From Thermodesulfatator autotrophicus (GTDB lineage Bacteria > Desulfobacterota > Thermodesulfobacteria > Thermodesulfobacteriales > Thermodesulfatatoraceae), in contig NZ_LSFI01000003.1 in the NCBI RefSeq assembly GCF_001642325.1, forward strand, positions 1 to 64,000: a stretch of 64,000 nucleotides of DNA, given 5' to 3'. Under the pieces are notes generated by a model. It was not told the origin of the DNA. It saw only the letters and a list, made by a program, of their open reading frames with translations, and made no database searches. Positions 35,351 through 45,309 of the stretch are shown piece by piece. A program made the translations under genes and the position numbers. Numbering within the stretch: position 1 is the first letter of the stretch; each line of letters begins with the position of its first letter.

Positions 35351-37257
35351 ATGGCCAACGATCACCAGTATGAAACACAGATTGACCACCTTTTGAAAAC
35401 TACCCAGAAATTTTCTCCCCCTGCCAGGGTTTTAGAAGAAGCCTTTATAAAAGATTATGATTCTGTTTACGCCTATTCCATAAGAGACCCTGAAGGTTTT
35501 TGGGGGCAAATTGCTTCAGAGCTACTCTGGCTTGAACCCTGGCAGAAAGTTAGAGAAGTCAACCTACCTTACCACCGCTGGTTTGTAGGCGGAAAAACCA
35601 ATATCACCTTAAACGCCCTTGACCGCCACGCCGATTCCTGGCGGCGTAACAAGGTAGCAGTAATATGGCTTTCTGAAGAAGGCGAAGAACAGGTAGGCAC
35701 ATACGGGCAATTAAGAGACAGGGTTAACCAGTTTGCCAATGGCCTGAAATCACTAGGCGTAGGCAAAGGAGACCGGGTAGTAATTTACATGCCCTTGACC
35801 ATTGAGGGCATCATTGCCATGCTGGCCTGTGCCCGCATAGGAGCTATTCATTCCGTTGTTTACGCGGGCATGGGAGCTGGTGCCCTGCGTTCTCGCATTG
35901 AAGATTGTCAGGCCAAAGTGGTGATATGTTCTGACGTAACCTTCAGACGTGGCAAAGTGGTAAGACTTAAAGCCGTGGTTGATGAAGCCCTTGAAACACT
36001 TGATTTTGTTGAAAAAGTAGTGGTCCATCGCCGCACCAGCCCACCCATTGAACTAGAAGAATGGGAAGTTGATTTCTGGGAACTATTACGGTCTCATTCC
36101 CACCACTGCCCGGCTGAAATAATGGACGCCGAGGACCCACTCTTTATCCTTTACACTTCAGGCACCACTGGAAAACCTAAAGGGGTGGTTCACGTTCACG
36201 GTGGTTACATGGTGGGAACTTATTATCTCACCAAGGCCTTTTTTGATATCAAAGACAAAGATGTTTACTGGTCCACATCTGATATAGGCTGGATTGTGGG
36301 GCATTCCTTCATTGTTTATGGCCCCTCTGCGCCGGTGCCACTCTTCTTATCCGTGAAGGGGCTCCTGATTACCCTCATCCCGGGATAGTCTGGCAAATGG
36401 TGCAAAAATATGGTGTCTCTGTAATGTTTACCGCTCCAACGGCTCTACGTATGTTCATGCGTTTTGGTAAGGAACATATTGAAAAATATGACCGCTCTAC
36501 CTTAAGAATTCTCGCCTGTGCCGGTGAGCCCTTAAACCCTGAGGCCTGGCGCTTTGCCCAGGAGGTTATACTTGAAAACAAGGGCTTCTGTGTTGATAAT
36601 TTCTGGCAAACCGAAGTGGCTGGCCCTGTTTTGGGGACCCTTCCCTGTCTCCCAGCTAAACCAGGGTTTACCGGAAAGCCTTTACCAGGGGTGGTGGCCG
36701 ACGTAGTTGATGCCAACGGGAAAGCCCTTCCGCCTGGCAAAGGTGGTTACCTTGTTTTAAGACAGCCTCTCCCCTACATGATGCGCACTATTTATAATGA
36801 CCCGGCCAGATATGAGTCATACTGGAATGAAATTCCAGGCTGTTATAAAACAGGAGATATCGCCGTTTGCGACGAAGAGGGCTATTTTGCCGTTTTAGGG
36901 CGGGCAGACGACGTATTAAACGTAGCTGGCCATCGCATAGGTACTGCTGACCTTGAATCTGCCCTGGTAAGTCATCCCGCCATAGCAGAAGCTGCGGCTA
37001 TAGGCCTCCCAGACGAAGTCAAAGGTGAGCGCATCAAGGTCTTCGTAGTCTTAAGGGAAGGCAAAAAACCCACCGATGGCCTAAGAAAGAGCATTATACA
37101 GCACGTGCGCAAAGAGCTTGGCCCTATTGCCACTCCATCAGAAGTAGCTTTTGTTGACAAACTTCCCAAAACAAGAAGCGGAAAAATAATGCGCCGTTTA
37201 TTGCGAGCCCAGGAATTGGGGCTCCCTGAAGGGGATACTTCAACCCTTGAAGACTAA
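35351..37257 (+). pseudogene. acs: Acetyl-CoA synthetase, broken by one-base frameshift
   Basis: Two adjacent frames (35351-36388 and 36397-37257) together make one full-length AMP-forming acetyl-CoA synthetase of about 635 aa. The first has the core motif [14 protein letters not shown] and [16 protein letters not shown]. The second has DNFWQTEVAG and ends PKTRSGKIMRRLLRA with the acetylated Lys. Adding one C to the run at 36322-36325 restores [20 protein letters not shown] across the break, exactly the family sequence. So a single base is missing, through mutation, phase variation or sequencing error. Both halves are otherwise undamaged. AAGGAGG precedes the ATG. Confidence 0.9.
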
Positions 37258-37320
37258 AGGCTTGCCAAAAATAAAGGGCTGGATTATGAGCAAAACTAAA
37301 AGAAAATATAAGGAGGCCTT

Positions 37321-38628
37321 ATGGATTGGTATAAAAAAGATTTTCTGCCCCGCGAAGATTTAGAAGCTATTCAACTCAAGCGTTTAAAGGATACGGTAGA
37401 ACGGGTTTATCACCTGGTGCCTTTTTACAGAAAAAAGTTTGATGAAATTGGCCTTAAGCCCCAGCATATAAAAAGTCTTGATGACCTTAAAAATCTCCCC
37501 TTCACCACCAAACAGGACTTAAGAGACAATTATCCTTTTGGCCTTTTTGCCGCTCCTATGGATCAAATAGTAAGGATACATTCCTCTTCAGGCACGACTG
37601 GAAAACCCACGGTAGTTGGCTACACTGAAAATGACCTGAGAGTCTGGACAGAAGTGATGTATCGCACCTACAAGATGGCCAACGTTGGCCCGGGAGACGT
37701 GGTGCATAACGCCTACGGTTATGGGCTTTTTACTGGAGGCCTTGGTTTTCATTACGGAGCCGAAGCCGTAGGAGCCGCGGTGGTACCTTCAAGCGTAGGT
37801 TTTACCAAAAGGCAGCTTATGCTTCTCAAGGATTTTGGTGCCACTATCCTTTGCTGCACCCCTTCTTACGCCCTACACCTGGCAGAAGTAGCCAGAGAGG
37901 AAGGGTTTGACCCACCGAAAGACTTTCTTTTACGAGCGGGCTTTTTTGGGGCTGAACCTGCTTCTGAAGGCCTTCGCCAGGCCGTAGCCGAGGCCTGGGG
38001 CATAAAGTATTTTGAAGCTTACGGACTTTCTGAAATCATCGGCCCAGGAGTAGCCGCCAGCTGCCCTGAAGGAGAACTGCACATATTTGAAGACCACTTT
38101 ATCCCGGAAATCATAAACCCTGAAACAGGGGAAGTTCTCCCTGAAGGCCAAGAAGGAGAGCTCGTCTTTACCACTCTCAGCAAACAGGGGCTTCCCATAA
38201 TCCGCTACCGCACCAAAGATATTGCCAGCCTTTACAAAGCTCCGTGCAAATGCGGACGCACTGTTCTACGCATGGGCCGCATTGTAGGCCGTACAGACGA
38301 CATGCTCATCGTCTCTGGAGTAAACGTCTTTCCTTCTCAGGTAGAGCACGTGCTCACTCAAGTAGAAGGCCTTACGCCCAATTACGTAATCGTGGTTGAC
38401 AAGCGAGGCGTTCTTGACGTACTGGAAGTGTGGGTAGAAGTGGACGAAAGGGTCTTTACCGGAGATATTGGCTCTCTTGAAAACCTGAAGCGCAAACTTG
38501 AAGAAGAACTGGCCAATGCTTTATTCTTGAGAGCACGGGTTAAACTGGTTGAACCCAAAACCCTTGAACGCTCCATGGGTAAAGCCAAGCGGGTGGTTGA
38601 CCGCCGCGAGCTTAAAGACATAGCCTAA
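37321..38628 (+). CDS. paaK: Phenylacetate-CoA ligase
   Basis: The 435-aa AMP-forming ligase has [49 protein letters not shown] and [20 protein letters not shown]. It is closer to classical PaaK than the copy at 30.1 kb and is followed by an ACT-domain protein, as in many anaerobes where PaaK-ACT pairs accompany indolepyruvate or phenylpyruvate metabolism. AAGGAGG lies before the ATG. Substrate is inferred from the family. Confidence 0.93.
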   Translation: MDWYKKDFLPREDLEAIQLKRLKDTVERVYHLVPFYRKKFDEIGLKPQHIKSLDDLKNLPFTTKQDLRDNYPFGLFAAPMDQIVRIHSSSGTTGKPTVVGYTENDLRVWTEVMYRTYKMANVGPGDVVHNAYGYGLFTGGLGFHYGAEAVGAAVVPSSVGFTKRQLMLLKDFGATILCCTPSYALHLAEVAREEGFDPPKDFLLRAGFFGAEPASEGLRQAVAEAWGIKYFEAYGLSEIIGPGVAASCPEGELHIFEDHFIPEIINPETGEVLPEGQEGELVFTTLSKQGLPIIRYRTKDIASLYKAPCKCGRTVLRMGRIVGRTDDMLIVSGVNVFPSQVEHVLTQVEGLTPNYVIVVDKRGVLDVLEVWVEVDERVFTGDIGSLENLKRKLEEELANALFLRARVKLVEPKTLERSMGKAKRVVDRRELKDIA

Positions 38629-38639
38629 AGGAGGCCAAA

Positions 38640-39086
38640 ATGCGAGGTAAATACGCAATAAAACAGCTTTCCATTTTCCTTGAAAACCGCAAAGGAAGAC
38701 TAAAAGAAGTCACCAGGGTGCTGGCCGAAGCCAATGTCAATATAAGGGCTCTTGCCCTGGCAGAAAGTGCCGAGTTTGGTATCCTCCGCCTGGTGGTGGA
38801 TAACCCGGAAAAGGCCCGCTCAGTCCTTTCAAAAGAAGGTTTCACCGTTAAAGAACAGGAAGTCTTTGCCGTAGAAGTGCCTGACAAACCTGGCGGCTTC
38901 TACCAGGTAGTAAAAGCTTTGACAGAGGCAGACATAAACATTGATTACACTTACGCCTTTGTGGGGGGCAAGGATTCAGCTATCCTCATCTTCAAAGTAC
39001 CTGATAATCTTTTTGAAAAAGCCCTGGAAATGGTTAACCAGAACGGCATAAAACTGGTTGAACCCATATTTTTTTACGGAAAATAG
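38640..39086 (+). CDS. Tandem ACT-domain amino-acid-binding protein
   Basis: The 148-aa protein contains two ACT domains (about 5-70 and 75-145), each with the beta-alpha fold pattern; the first shows FLENRKGRLKEVTRVLAEAN and the second VPDKPGGFYQVVKALTEADI. These small proteins bind amino acids and probably regulate the neighbouring ligase or its gene. It is coupled to paaK with GGAGG in the eleven-base gap. Confidence 0.9.
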   Translation: MRGKYAIKQLSIFLENRKGRLKEVTRVLAEANVNIRALALAESAEFGILRLVVDNPEKARSVLSKEGFTVKEQEVFAVEVPDKPGGFYQVVKALTEADINIDYTYAFVGGKDSAILIFKVPDNLFEKALEMVNQNGIKLVEPIFFYGK

Positions 39087-39096
39087 GCATGAAAAA

Positions 39097-39116
39097 GAGG
39101 GGGACAACTCCCCCTC
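39097..39116. terminator. Bidirectional terminator
   Basis: GAGGGGG (39097-39103) pairs with CCCCCTC (39110-39116) around a six-base loop. On the minus strand it is followed directly by TTTTT and on the plus strand, after five A, by TTGTTTT. It separates the convergent ACT gene and the 45.5-39.2 kb operon. Confidence 0.75.
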
Positions 39117-39214
39117 AAAAATTGTTTTATCCATGCCTTACCCCTTTATCTTTCCAAAGATTTTTTATGTTCAGCCTTCGGCCAATTTGGGGCGGTTTAA
39201 CCTCTCTTTTAAAT

Positions 39215-39826
39215 CTATTTTTGTAAAAATGTTTTAGCTATTACATTTTCTGGAGACAAAAGAAGAACCTGACGAAAAACTCGCCTGGCCTCTTTTTTCT
39301 TCCCCTGCCACCACAAATCCTGGCCAAGCTCTACCAAAAACAGCACATCGGTAGGATAGCGTTGCAGCATTTTTCGCATCACTCTCTCGGCATGATCAGC
39401 TTTATTCTGAAGGCGCAACGCTATAGCCAAACGTAAGTTTCCGTAATAATTATATCTATCTTCTCTTATCAGTCTTCTCATTAGGTCTTCTACTTTGGGC
39501 CAATTTTTTTGAGCCATATATGGTAAAGATAGTCCTAAAAGAGCTTCAAATGAATTGGGATTTATATTTAAGGCTTTTTCATAATAATCAATTGAGTTTC
39601 TATATTTTCTGGCCAGATAATAGAGCCATCCTAATCTTAAATTAACCAAATAAAAATTTGGATACTTCTGATGAACAGGCAAAAGAACGTTAATAGCATC
39701 TTGATAAGCACCCATCTTTTCATAACGATAGGAATCACGGAAAGCCTGCGGCACATCTAAAGCCAGAGCTGAAGATGTTATCAGAAAAAGACCTAAAACA
39801 AAAGTGATTAAGCCTTTTTTCATCAC
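39215..39826 (-). CDS. Periplasmic TPR protein
   Basis: The 203-aa protein has a signal peptide (hydrophobic residues 6-22, LVLG... then ALALD cleavage region) and at least four tetratricopeptide repeats, including YEKALNINPNSFEALLGLSL. TPR proteins mediate assembly of complexes. It is the last gene of the PqqD/ATP-grasp operon, 14 bases after the barrel protein, and likely works with it at the cell envelope. Exact role unknown. Confidence 0.8.
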   Translation of the reverse strand: MMKKGLITFVLGLFLITSSALALDVPQAFRDSYRYEKMGAYQDAINVLLPVHQKYPNFYLVNLRLGWLYYLARKYRNSIDYYEKALNINPNSFEALLGLSLPYMAQKNWPKVEDLMRRLIREDRYNYYGNLRLAIALRLQNKADHAERVMRKMLQRYPTDVLFLVELGQDLWWQGKKKEARRVFRQVLLLSPENVIAKTFLQK

Positions 39827-39840
39827 AACCTCCTTAACTT

Positions 39841-40710
39841 TTAAAAGCTACCACCAATACTTAAAGTAATAACTGTTTGACTAACATTGTCGTTATATCC
39901 AGAATGTTTTAACCACTCTTGAGATAAATTAAAAGCTGCCCTTAATTTACTAGTAATTTTATGACCTACTTCAAAAGAAAAACCACCTAAATATTCATCA
40001 GACAAGTTATAGACTACAAAACCTTCATTTTTAACAGCAAAAATCTGTTTTCCAAACCAACCTGAAACTTTAAAGTCTGTTAATCCTATATAAGTGCTAA
40101 AATATTGTTCAAAAGAAAAGTTATTCCTATCAAAGGTACCAACATTTTCATTAGTATGAATAAAATATAAACGAGATTCACCATATATTCTTTTACCAAG
40201 AAAGGCAAAATAATAGCCAAAATGTGGCCTAACCTGAAATACATTTAAGTCATCACCAGAAGTAGTAGAAAAAGAATTATATAATGAATAAGCAAATTCT
40301 AATCCTGCATTCCAGTTATATGTTTGATAATATTTCCACTGAAAGTAAAAAATTTTCCCGCTATCTGTGAGTTCATCATCAGTATTGATATAATGAAAGC
40401 CAAATTTAAAAATATAATTTTTAAGGATTTGGTCAGTATTAGAATAAACTATATTAAAATCAGTTTGAGATAAATCATTTCCTATTTTATAATCTATTTC
40501 TGTTTGTGATATACCCAATTCTAAAGTATGAGCATAACTATTTTTTAAGGATAAGTAACCCGTAGTTGTCCAGCCATTATCTTTAACTGGCGAATTTTGA
40601 AAATCAAAATAACTCAAATACAAGCTAGCATACGAATCCCAGTCTTGAGCCCAAGCTTTTGGAATACCTACTACAAAAATTAACAAAATAAAAATAGCAA
40701 ACCTTTTCAT
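39841..40710 (-). CDS. Putative outer-membrane beta-barrel protein
   Basis: The 289-aa protein has a signal peptide ending PKAWAQD and then alternating polar/aromatic beta strands (for example YASLYLSYFDF, YIFKFGFHYI, YYFAFLGKRIYGES). It ends SIGGSF with the terminal Phe used by the BAM complex. YaiO-like barrels are a possible relation. It overlaps the transporter-peptidase gene by four bases, so it probably completes a route across both membranes. No ligand is evident. Confidence 0.72.
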   Translation of the reverse strand: MKRFAIFILLIFVVGIPKAWAQDWDSYASLYLSYFDFQNSPVKDNGWTTTGYLSLKNSYAHTLELGISQTEIDYKIGNDLSQTDFNIVYSNTDQILKNYIFKFGFHYINTDDELTDSGKIFYFQWKYYQTYNWNAGLEFAYSLYNSFSTTSGDDLNVFQVRPHFGYYFAFLGKRIYGESRLYFIHTNENVGTFDRNNFSFEQYFSTYIGLTDFKVSGWFGKQIFAVKNEGFVVYNLSDEYLGGFSFEVGHKITSKLRAAFNLSQEWLKHSGYNDNVSQTVITLSIGGSF

Positions 40711-42878
40711 GATAACCTCCTTAAAGATAATTTATATTTTTTACTATCAAGAACTACCTCTTGTACAAAGCCTTTTAAAGAGTCCAATATTACTTGAGTC
40801 TTTATTTCTTCACCTCCCTGGCTAATTTTTCCTTTTATTTGGTTAGGAGCAGAAAATTCATAAATACCTTTTATTTCAGCCAGGCGATGATTAAAAGAGG
40901 CTAAAAAAGTATAAAAGGCCCGTTTCACCCGACCATAAAAAGTCTCTAGAGGTAAAAAGTCCTCCCACACAAGCCCTTTCTGGTAAACCAATGGCATCCT
41001 CGGTAGAGCTAAAAATAACATTTTAAACCAGATAGCCTGGCCGTCATGACGTAAAAAATAAAAAGTACCTTCAAACTTATTAAAATAGAGAGAATCATGT
41101 TTTTGGGCCAAATAATATGTGCCATCAGTATCCATGTGAACTTTAAAGCTTATCTGTTTTTGAGGAATACCATTTACTATAAATTCAAAGGTCATTTCCT
41201 GGTCAAGAACTAGTGACATCATATTTTCCATAGCCTTATCTGGATAAAGACCTTGAACCAGTTCTCCTTCTTTAGGGATATCGTTGGCTTTATAGATTAA
41301 GCTATTATGTTTTAAAACAGCGTAATGCACAAAACTAAAGGGTTGCGTAGGGGCCCCTAACTCTGGAGTCAGTTGTACCTGAACATGTAAATGGGGCTGA
41401 GGAGAATATCCTGAACTGCCACACTGCCCCAATATCTGACCTTGCTCCACCCACTGCCCTTCTTTTACTTTGATGGAATCCTTTCTAAAATGGGCAAGCA
41501 ACACATAAAAGCCGCGCTCATCATATATTAGAACATAATTTCCCCAATTTTGGGTCTCATTAACCGTCCCAGGAGGGTTGTCTTCTATGTCATTGGCCAG
41601 ACTCACCACCCTCCCTCTAACTGGAGAAAGAACAGGTTTGCCAAAGCAATAGTAATCATCAAGATATATACCATCGCCGTGATAGGTCTGACCGTTCTCA
41701 TCCGTAATGACAAAATCAACTGCATAGCGCCATATTCCCTTATGGGTCCAGGAGCCGTCAAAAGACTGCCATACTGTCCACTCCCCTGCTACTGGTAAAC
41801 TCAATGTACGCAATGTTCCTGGAAATCTAGCTAAATAAGACAAATAGTGGTCAAGTGTACGTTCAGGTGAACCGCGATAGTAAGAAGCCAGCAAGGGAAA
41901 ACCAGCTAGACCTAAAGTATATAACAAAGAAAGAACTACTACATTAAAAGGAAGGGTAAAGGAAGGGATACCATACTGAGCCCAAAAAAAAGTAGATGCA
42001 TCTAAAAGAAAAGGGGAAATAGCCACTGATAATGCCGCCAGAATATAACTTTTAGGACTAGGAATAAGAAAGACTCCACCTATAGCCATGGCTATCAAAC
42101 TGAAATTAAAAGCACCCAAATTACTGGCTGCTTGATAAATAGAACCCTCAAGAAAAGACAGTATTAAAAGGCCTAAAAAATAGCCTCCTACAGCCAGGAC
42201 AAATAAAATGCGCGAAGCCAAAAATATAACAGTTAAAAAAATAAGTCCTCCTATAAAATGGGGACAAAAGAGAAGAGCTCCTAAAGATTGAGTCAAACCT
42301 AAAAACCAGATTGGTAAGTGCTCAGCGACATCTATAAGGAAAGACCAAGTTTTAAATTCGGTAAACAAAAGGTTACTATATTTATAAGAGGCCAAATATA
42401 TAGCTGTACTTATTAAAACAAAAGGAATATTAAGTACTGGCAAACGAAAAAAATGATAGAAAATGTTAGCTAATCCAAAAGTAATTATAAAAGTTAAAAT
42501 TCCAGCAGTCACTATCAGGAAAAAACTAAATAGAGAAAGCTTAAACAAGTAGCCAATTGATAGACCTACTAATAAGGGATTATAAGTATAAAAACCAGAG
42601 CCACGAAAAATTTTCTTTAGACCTAAAAACCTGGCAAATTCATAAGCAGATAATACACATATAAGGCCAGATAAACCGATATTAGGGTAAATAAAAGTAG
42701 CGGCTAATAATAACAAACCAAGCCAAAAATTCTCAAAGAAAAAGATTTCAGAATAACTATTGGCTATAGTTCTAAAATAACCCCAAAAAGAGCGAATCTT
42801 CTTTAAAATTAATTTTTGTTCTTCTAAAATTATTTCTTTTTGAATAATTTTTTTATCACTTTGAAAAGTTGTTTTCAT
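40707..42878 (-). CDS. Urea-transporter-like membrane protein fused to M23 peptidase
   Basis: In this 723-aa protein residues 45-330 form about ten membrane segments resembling bacterial urea transporters (FFENFWLGLLLLAATF, YNPLLVGLSIGY, then FNVVVLSLLYTLGLAGFPLL). Residues 365-510 form an M23/LytM domain with His379, Asp388, His463 and HLH (496-498), plus GKPVLSPVRGRVVSLAND and YSPQPHLHVQV. A C-terminal beta-rich domain follows. The first zinc ligand is not in the usual HxxxD spacing, so activity is uncertain. The order within the operon suggests transport of the pathway product combined with a periplasmic hydrolase or binding domain. Confidence 0.8.
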   Translation of the reverse strand: MKTTFQSDKKIIQKEIILEEQKLILKKIRSFWGYFRTIANSYSEIFFFENFWLGLLLLAATFIYPNIGLSGLICVLSAYEFARFLGLKKIFRGSGFYTYNPLLVGLSIGYLFKLSLFSFFLIVTAGILTFIITFGLANIFYHFFRLPVLNIPFVLISTAIYLASYKYSNLLFTEFKTWSFLIDVAEHLPIWFLGLTQSLGALLFCPHFIGGLIFLTVIFLASRILFVLAVGGYFLGLLILSFLEGSIYQAASNLGAFNFSLIAMAIGGVFLIPSPKSYILAALSVAISPFLLDASTFFWAQYGIPSFTLPFNVVVLSLLYTLGLAGFPLLASYYRGSPERTLDHYLSYLARFPGTLRTLSLPVAGEWTVWQSFDGSWTHKGIWRYAVDFVITDENGQTYHGDGIYLDDYYCFGKPVLSPVRGRVVSLANDIEDNPPGTVNETQNWGNYVLIYDERGFYVLLAHFRKDSIKVKEGQWVEQGQILGQCGSSGYSPQPHLHVQVQLTPELGAPTQPFSFVHYAVLKHNSLIYKANDIPKEGELVQGLYPDKAMENMMSLVLDQEMTFEFIVNGIPQKQISFKVHMDTDGTYYLAQKHDSLYFNKFEGTFYFLRHDGQAIWFKMLFLALPRMPLVYQKGLVWEDFLPLETFYGRVKRAFYTFLASFNHRLAEIKGIYEFSAPNQIKGKISQGGEEIKTQVILDSLKGFVQEVVLDSKKYKLSLRRLS

Positions 42879-42886
42879 AAATCAGT

Positions 42887-44239
42887 TTAAGACATTTTCA
42901 ATACTAGCCTTTCAGGAAGGCGTTCTCTATTTATAACATCATCTAATGTTTCTGCTTCTCTGATCACGTCAACTTGACCATCTTCTCCCACTAATACCAC
43001 CGCTGGACGATAACGAATAAACTGCATCCATTGGGTAACATTGTAAGCCCCTACCGGAGAAAATATAAGGCGTGTTCCTCTGGGTAAAGGAGGTAACTGT
43101 ACGTTTTCAGCTACTACATCTATGTTCATACAAAGTGGGCCGTAAATTATACATGGCTCAGCTGGACCTGGAATATCTTCTTCAAGCTCTACTTTAAAGT
43201 TGTACCAAAATGCCGTAAAAAGAATATTTACTCCAGCATCTACTACATAAGAGCGAGTACCATCGGGTAATCGTTTACTAGCATGCACAGTAGTGATTAA
43301 AAAACCAGCCTCATCTACTATAGCCCTACCTGTTTCTAAAATAAGTTTAGGAAAATCATTAGGTTTAAGTTTTGATAATAAGGTATCACAAATAGCTTCT
43401 GCAAAATCTTCCATAGGAGGAACAGCAATTTCTGGTGATAAATAAATTCCCTTCAGACGATTACGAGAAGGAAATCCACCACCTATATCTAGATATTCTA
43501 TTTTTAAACCAAAATTATCTTCAAGTTCATAAGCAAAATCTACCATCTTTTCTATAGCTTTGGCATAAGCTCTAGGTTCAAGTAAAAAAGTACCTAAATG
43601 ACAATGTAGGCCACTTAATATTAGTTTACCGCCAGAAACTATTCTTTTGGCTGCATCTAACGCCTGGCCTGATTCCAAATTAAAACCAAAACGTGTCCAC
43701 TGAGGACTTATTCCTGTATCCATATTTAGTCTAATACCTACTTTAATAGAATTACCTAGTTCCTCAGCAATGTCTTCCAAATCATAAATTTCATCAAAAT
43801 GGTCAATATTTATAAGAGCACCTTCCTGAACAGCTCTTTTAAGAGCAGAAATAGGTTTATAAGGACCATTAAAAATTATTTCAGAACCTGGTACTCCCAA
43901 TCTGCGAGCTTTTTCATATTCAAATTCTGAAACAACTTCTGCAGTCTCTCCTTCTTGATGAAGGATAGCACAAATAGCATCTAAATAGTTGGTTTTGTAA
44001 GACCAGGAAAAATGAACATTTGGATATCTTGTAGAAAACATTTGATATATTTGACGATATTTTTCTCTTAATCGCCTTTCAGAAAAAACAAAAAGCGGCG
44101 AACCAAATCTAGAGACTAAGTCACTAATAGGTACTCCGTCTATTTCAGGACGCAAATGGCGACCATAAACAGAACCAAACTTATTACTAAGTCCCACCTG
44201 AACTTTTTTTATAAGGGGTTTTTCGTAAGGTTCTTTCAT
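42887..44239 (-). CDS. Diaminopimelate-decarboxylase-like PLP enzyme
   Basis: The 450-aa enzyme belongs to the alanine-racemase-like (fold type III) decarboxylases. SYKTNYL holds the PLP lysine (Lys82), GLHCHLGT and YLDIGGGFPS bind PLP phosphate, and YGPLCMNIDV near the C-terminus carries the Cys-Asp motif of the second active-site half. The lysine motif differs from the YAxKAN of true LysA, so a different amino-acid substrate is likely. It lies between the ATP-grasp and transporter genes with gaps of 18 and 8 bases. Confidence 0.85.
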   Translation of the reverse strand: MKEPYEKPLIKKVQVGLSNKFGSVYGRHLRPEIDGVPISDLVSRFGSPLFVFSERRLREKYRQIYQMFSTRYPNVHFSWSYKTNYLDAICAILHQEGETAEVVSEFEYEKARRLGVPGSEIIFNGPYKPISALKRAVQEGALINIDHFDEIYDLEDIAEELGNSIKVGIRLNMDTGISPQWTRFGFNLESGQALDAAKRIVSGGKLILSGLHCHLGTFLLEPRAYAKAIEKMVDFAYELEDNFGLKIEYLDIGGGFPSRNRLKGIYLSPEIAVPPMEDFAEAICDTLLSKLKPNDFPKLILETGRAIVDEAGFLITTVHASKRLPDGTRSYVVDAGVNILFTAFWYNFKVELEEDIPGPAEPCIIYGPLCMNIDVVAENVQLPPLPRGTRLIFSPVGAYNVTQWMQFIRYRPAVVLVGEDGQVDVIREAETLDDVINRERLPERLVLKMS

Positions 44240-44257
44240 TCCGGCTCTCCTTGTGAA

Positions 44258-45298
44258 TTAAGTTTCACCACGCGTTACTATTTTTTGGAAAACATCCATA
44301 TCAGTAACTAAATCGTAAGTGTAACGTATATAAAGGCGTCCGGCTTCATATTCTGAATGGGTCTCAACAGGTTGGCCTAATACTTTTTTGACCAGTCTTG
44401 CTGGAAGATTTATGCCAGCCCCAGTAGCAAAGTATAACCAGGCCGGAAAACGAGGGTTTATCTCTATCAAATAAATACGGTCGTCAGTGGCTATACACTC
44501 AAGCTCAAAAGCTCCTCGCCAGCCGGTTTCACGTAAAAATTTTTGCGATGACTCCAGTAAAACTTCGTGCTTTATAGTTACTCCTGTCCATATTTTGCCA
44601 AGAGAAGTAATCCAGAGCTTTTTGATGGCCATCATACCTAAAGAACCGCCCTCTCCATCTCCCACTCCCACTACATTTAATTCCTCACCCTGAATAACTT
44701 TTTGAACCAGAACAGGATATCCCCATTCTTCTACAATTTTATAGAAAGCTCCTTCAGCTTCAGCAAAGGTGTGTACACGATAAGCCTTATAAAAAAGACC
44801 TTTTACCATAGCTGGAAAACCTATACGATCAAGCGCTTTTAAGAGATCTGAATATGAAGAAACCTGTTCTGTTGGAGGAACAGACAAACCGAGACGAGGA
44901 GCCATTTCTATTAATCGCTGCTTAGAGCGTAGCTCAAACTGTTCCCAGGTAGGAAGAAAAGTCTCAATCCCTTTAGACTTTAATTCCTGTTCTCCTTTTA
45001 TAAAAAGGGGAAGCTCAGCATCTAGAGTAGGAATTACTACCTGGAGACCTGTCACATCTTTAATGTAAAACAGTCTGGCCAAGTAATCTTCTTCTGAACT
45101 TGAGGGATAAGGCATAATGAATGATTTATCAACCAGCCAGTCAAGATATATTCCCGGCTCCATAGCATCATAGGCCAGGCCAATGGCCTTTATTTTAAGA
45201 GAAGAGTCTTCTTTTAAACTTCTAATAACACCTAACCCCGGGCCTGGATTATCAACAGCGTTAATGCCTGAAACAGCCACCACTATTTCTTCAGACAT
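44258..45298 (-). CDS. ATP-grasp carboxylate-amine ligase-like protein
   Basis: The 346-aa protein has the ATP-grasp layout: GFPAMVKGLFYKAYRVH (nucleotide-binding lysine), PVLVQKVIQGEELNVVGVGD, and FELECIATDDRIYLIEINPRFP with the metal-binding Glu and Asn. The N-terminal domain ends in PTLDAELPLF. It resembles CarB/PylC-type ligases that join a carboxylate to an amine. The substrate is not evident. Adjacent genes for a PqqD-like protein and a PLP decarboxylase suggest it acts on a peptide or amino-acid derivative. Confidence 0.85.
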   Translation of the reverse strand: MSEEIVVAVSGINAVDNPGPGLGVIRSLKEDSSLKIKAIGLAYDAMEPGIYLDWLVDKSFIMPYPSSSEEDYLARLFYIKDVTGLQVVIPTLDAELPLFIKGEQELKSKGIETFLPTWEQFELRSKQRLIEMAPRLGLSVPPTEQVSSYSDLLKALDRIGFPAMVKGLFYKAYRVHTFAEAEGAFYKIVEEWGYPVLVQKVIQGEELNVVGVGDGEGGSLGMMAIKKLWITSLGKIWTGVTIKHEVLLESSQKFLRETGWRGAFELECIATDDRIYLIEINPRFPAWLYFATGAGINLPARLVKKVLGQPVETHSEYEAGRLYIRYTYDLVTDMDVFQKIVTRGET

Positions 45299-45309
45299 AA
45301 AAACTCCTT

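Noticed and set aside
36322-36325. Programmed frameshift in acs
   Set aside because: No slippery heptamer or downstream structure typical of programmed shifts is visible; a simple base loss explains it better.
36397-37257. A separate AMP-binding gene
   Set aside because: It is the second half of acs; one inserted C restores a single frame.
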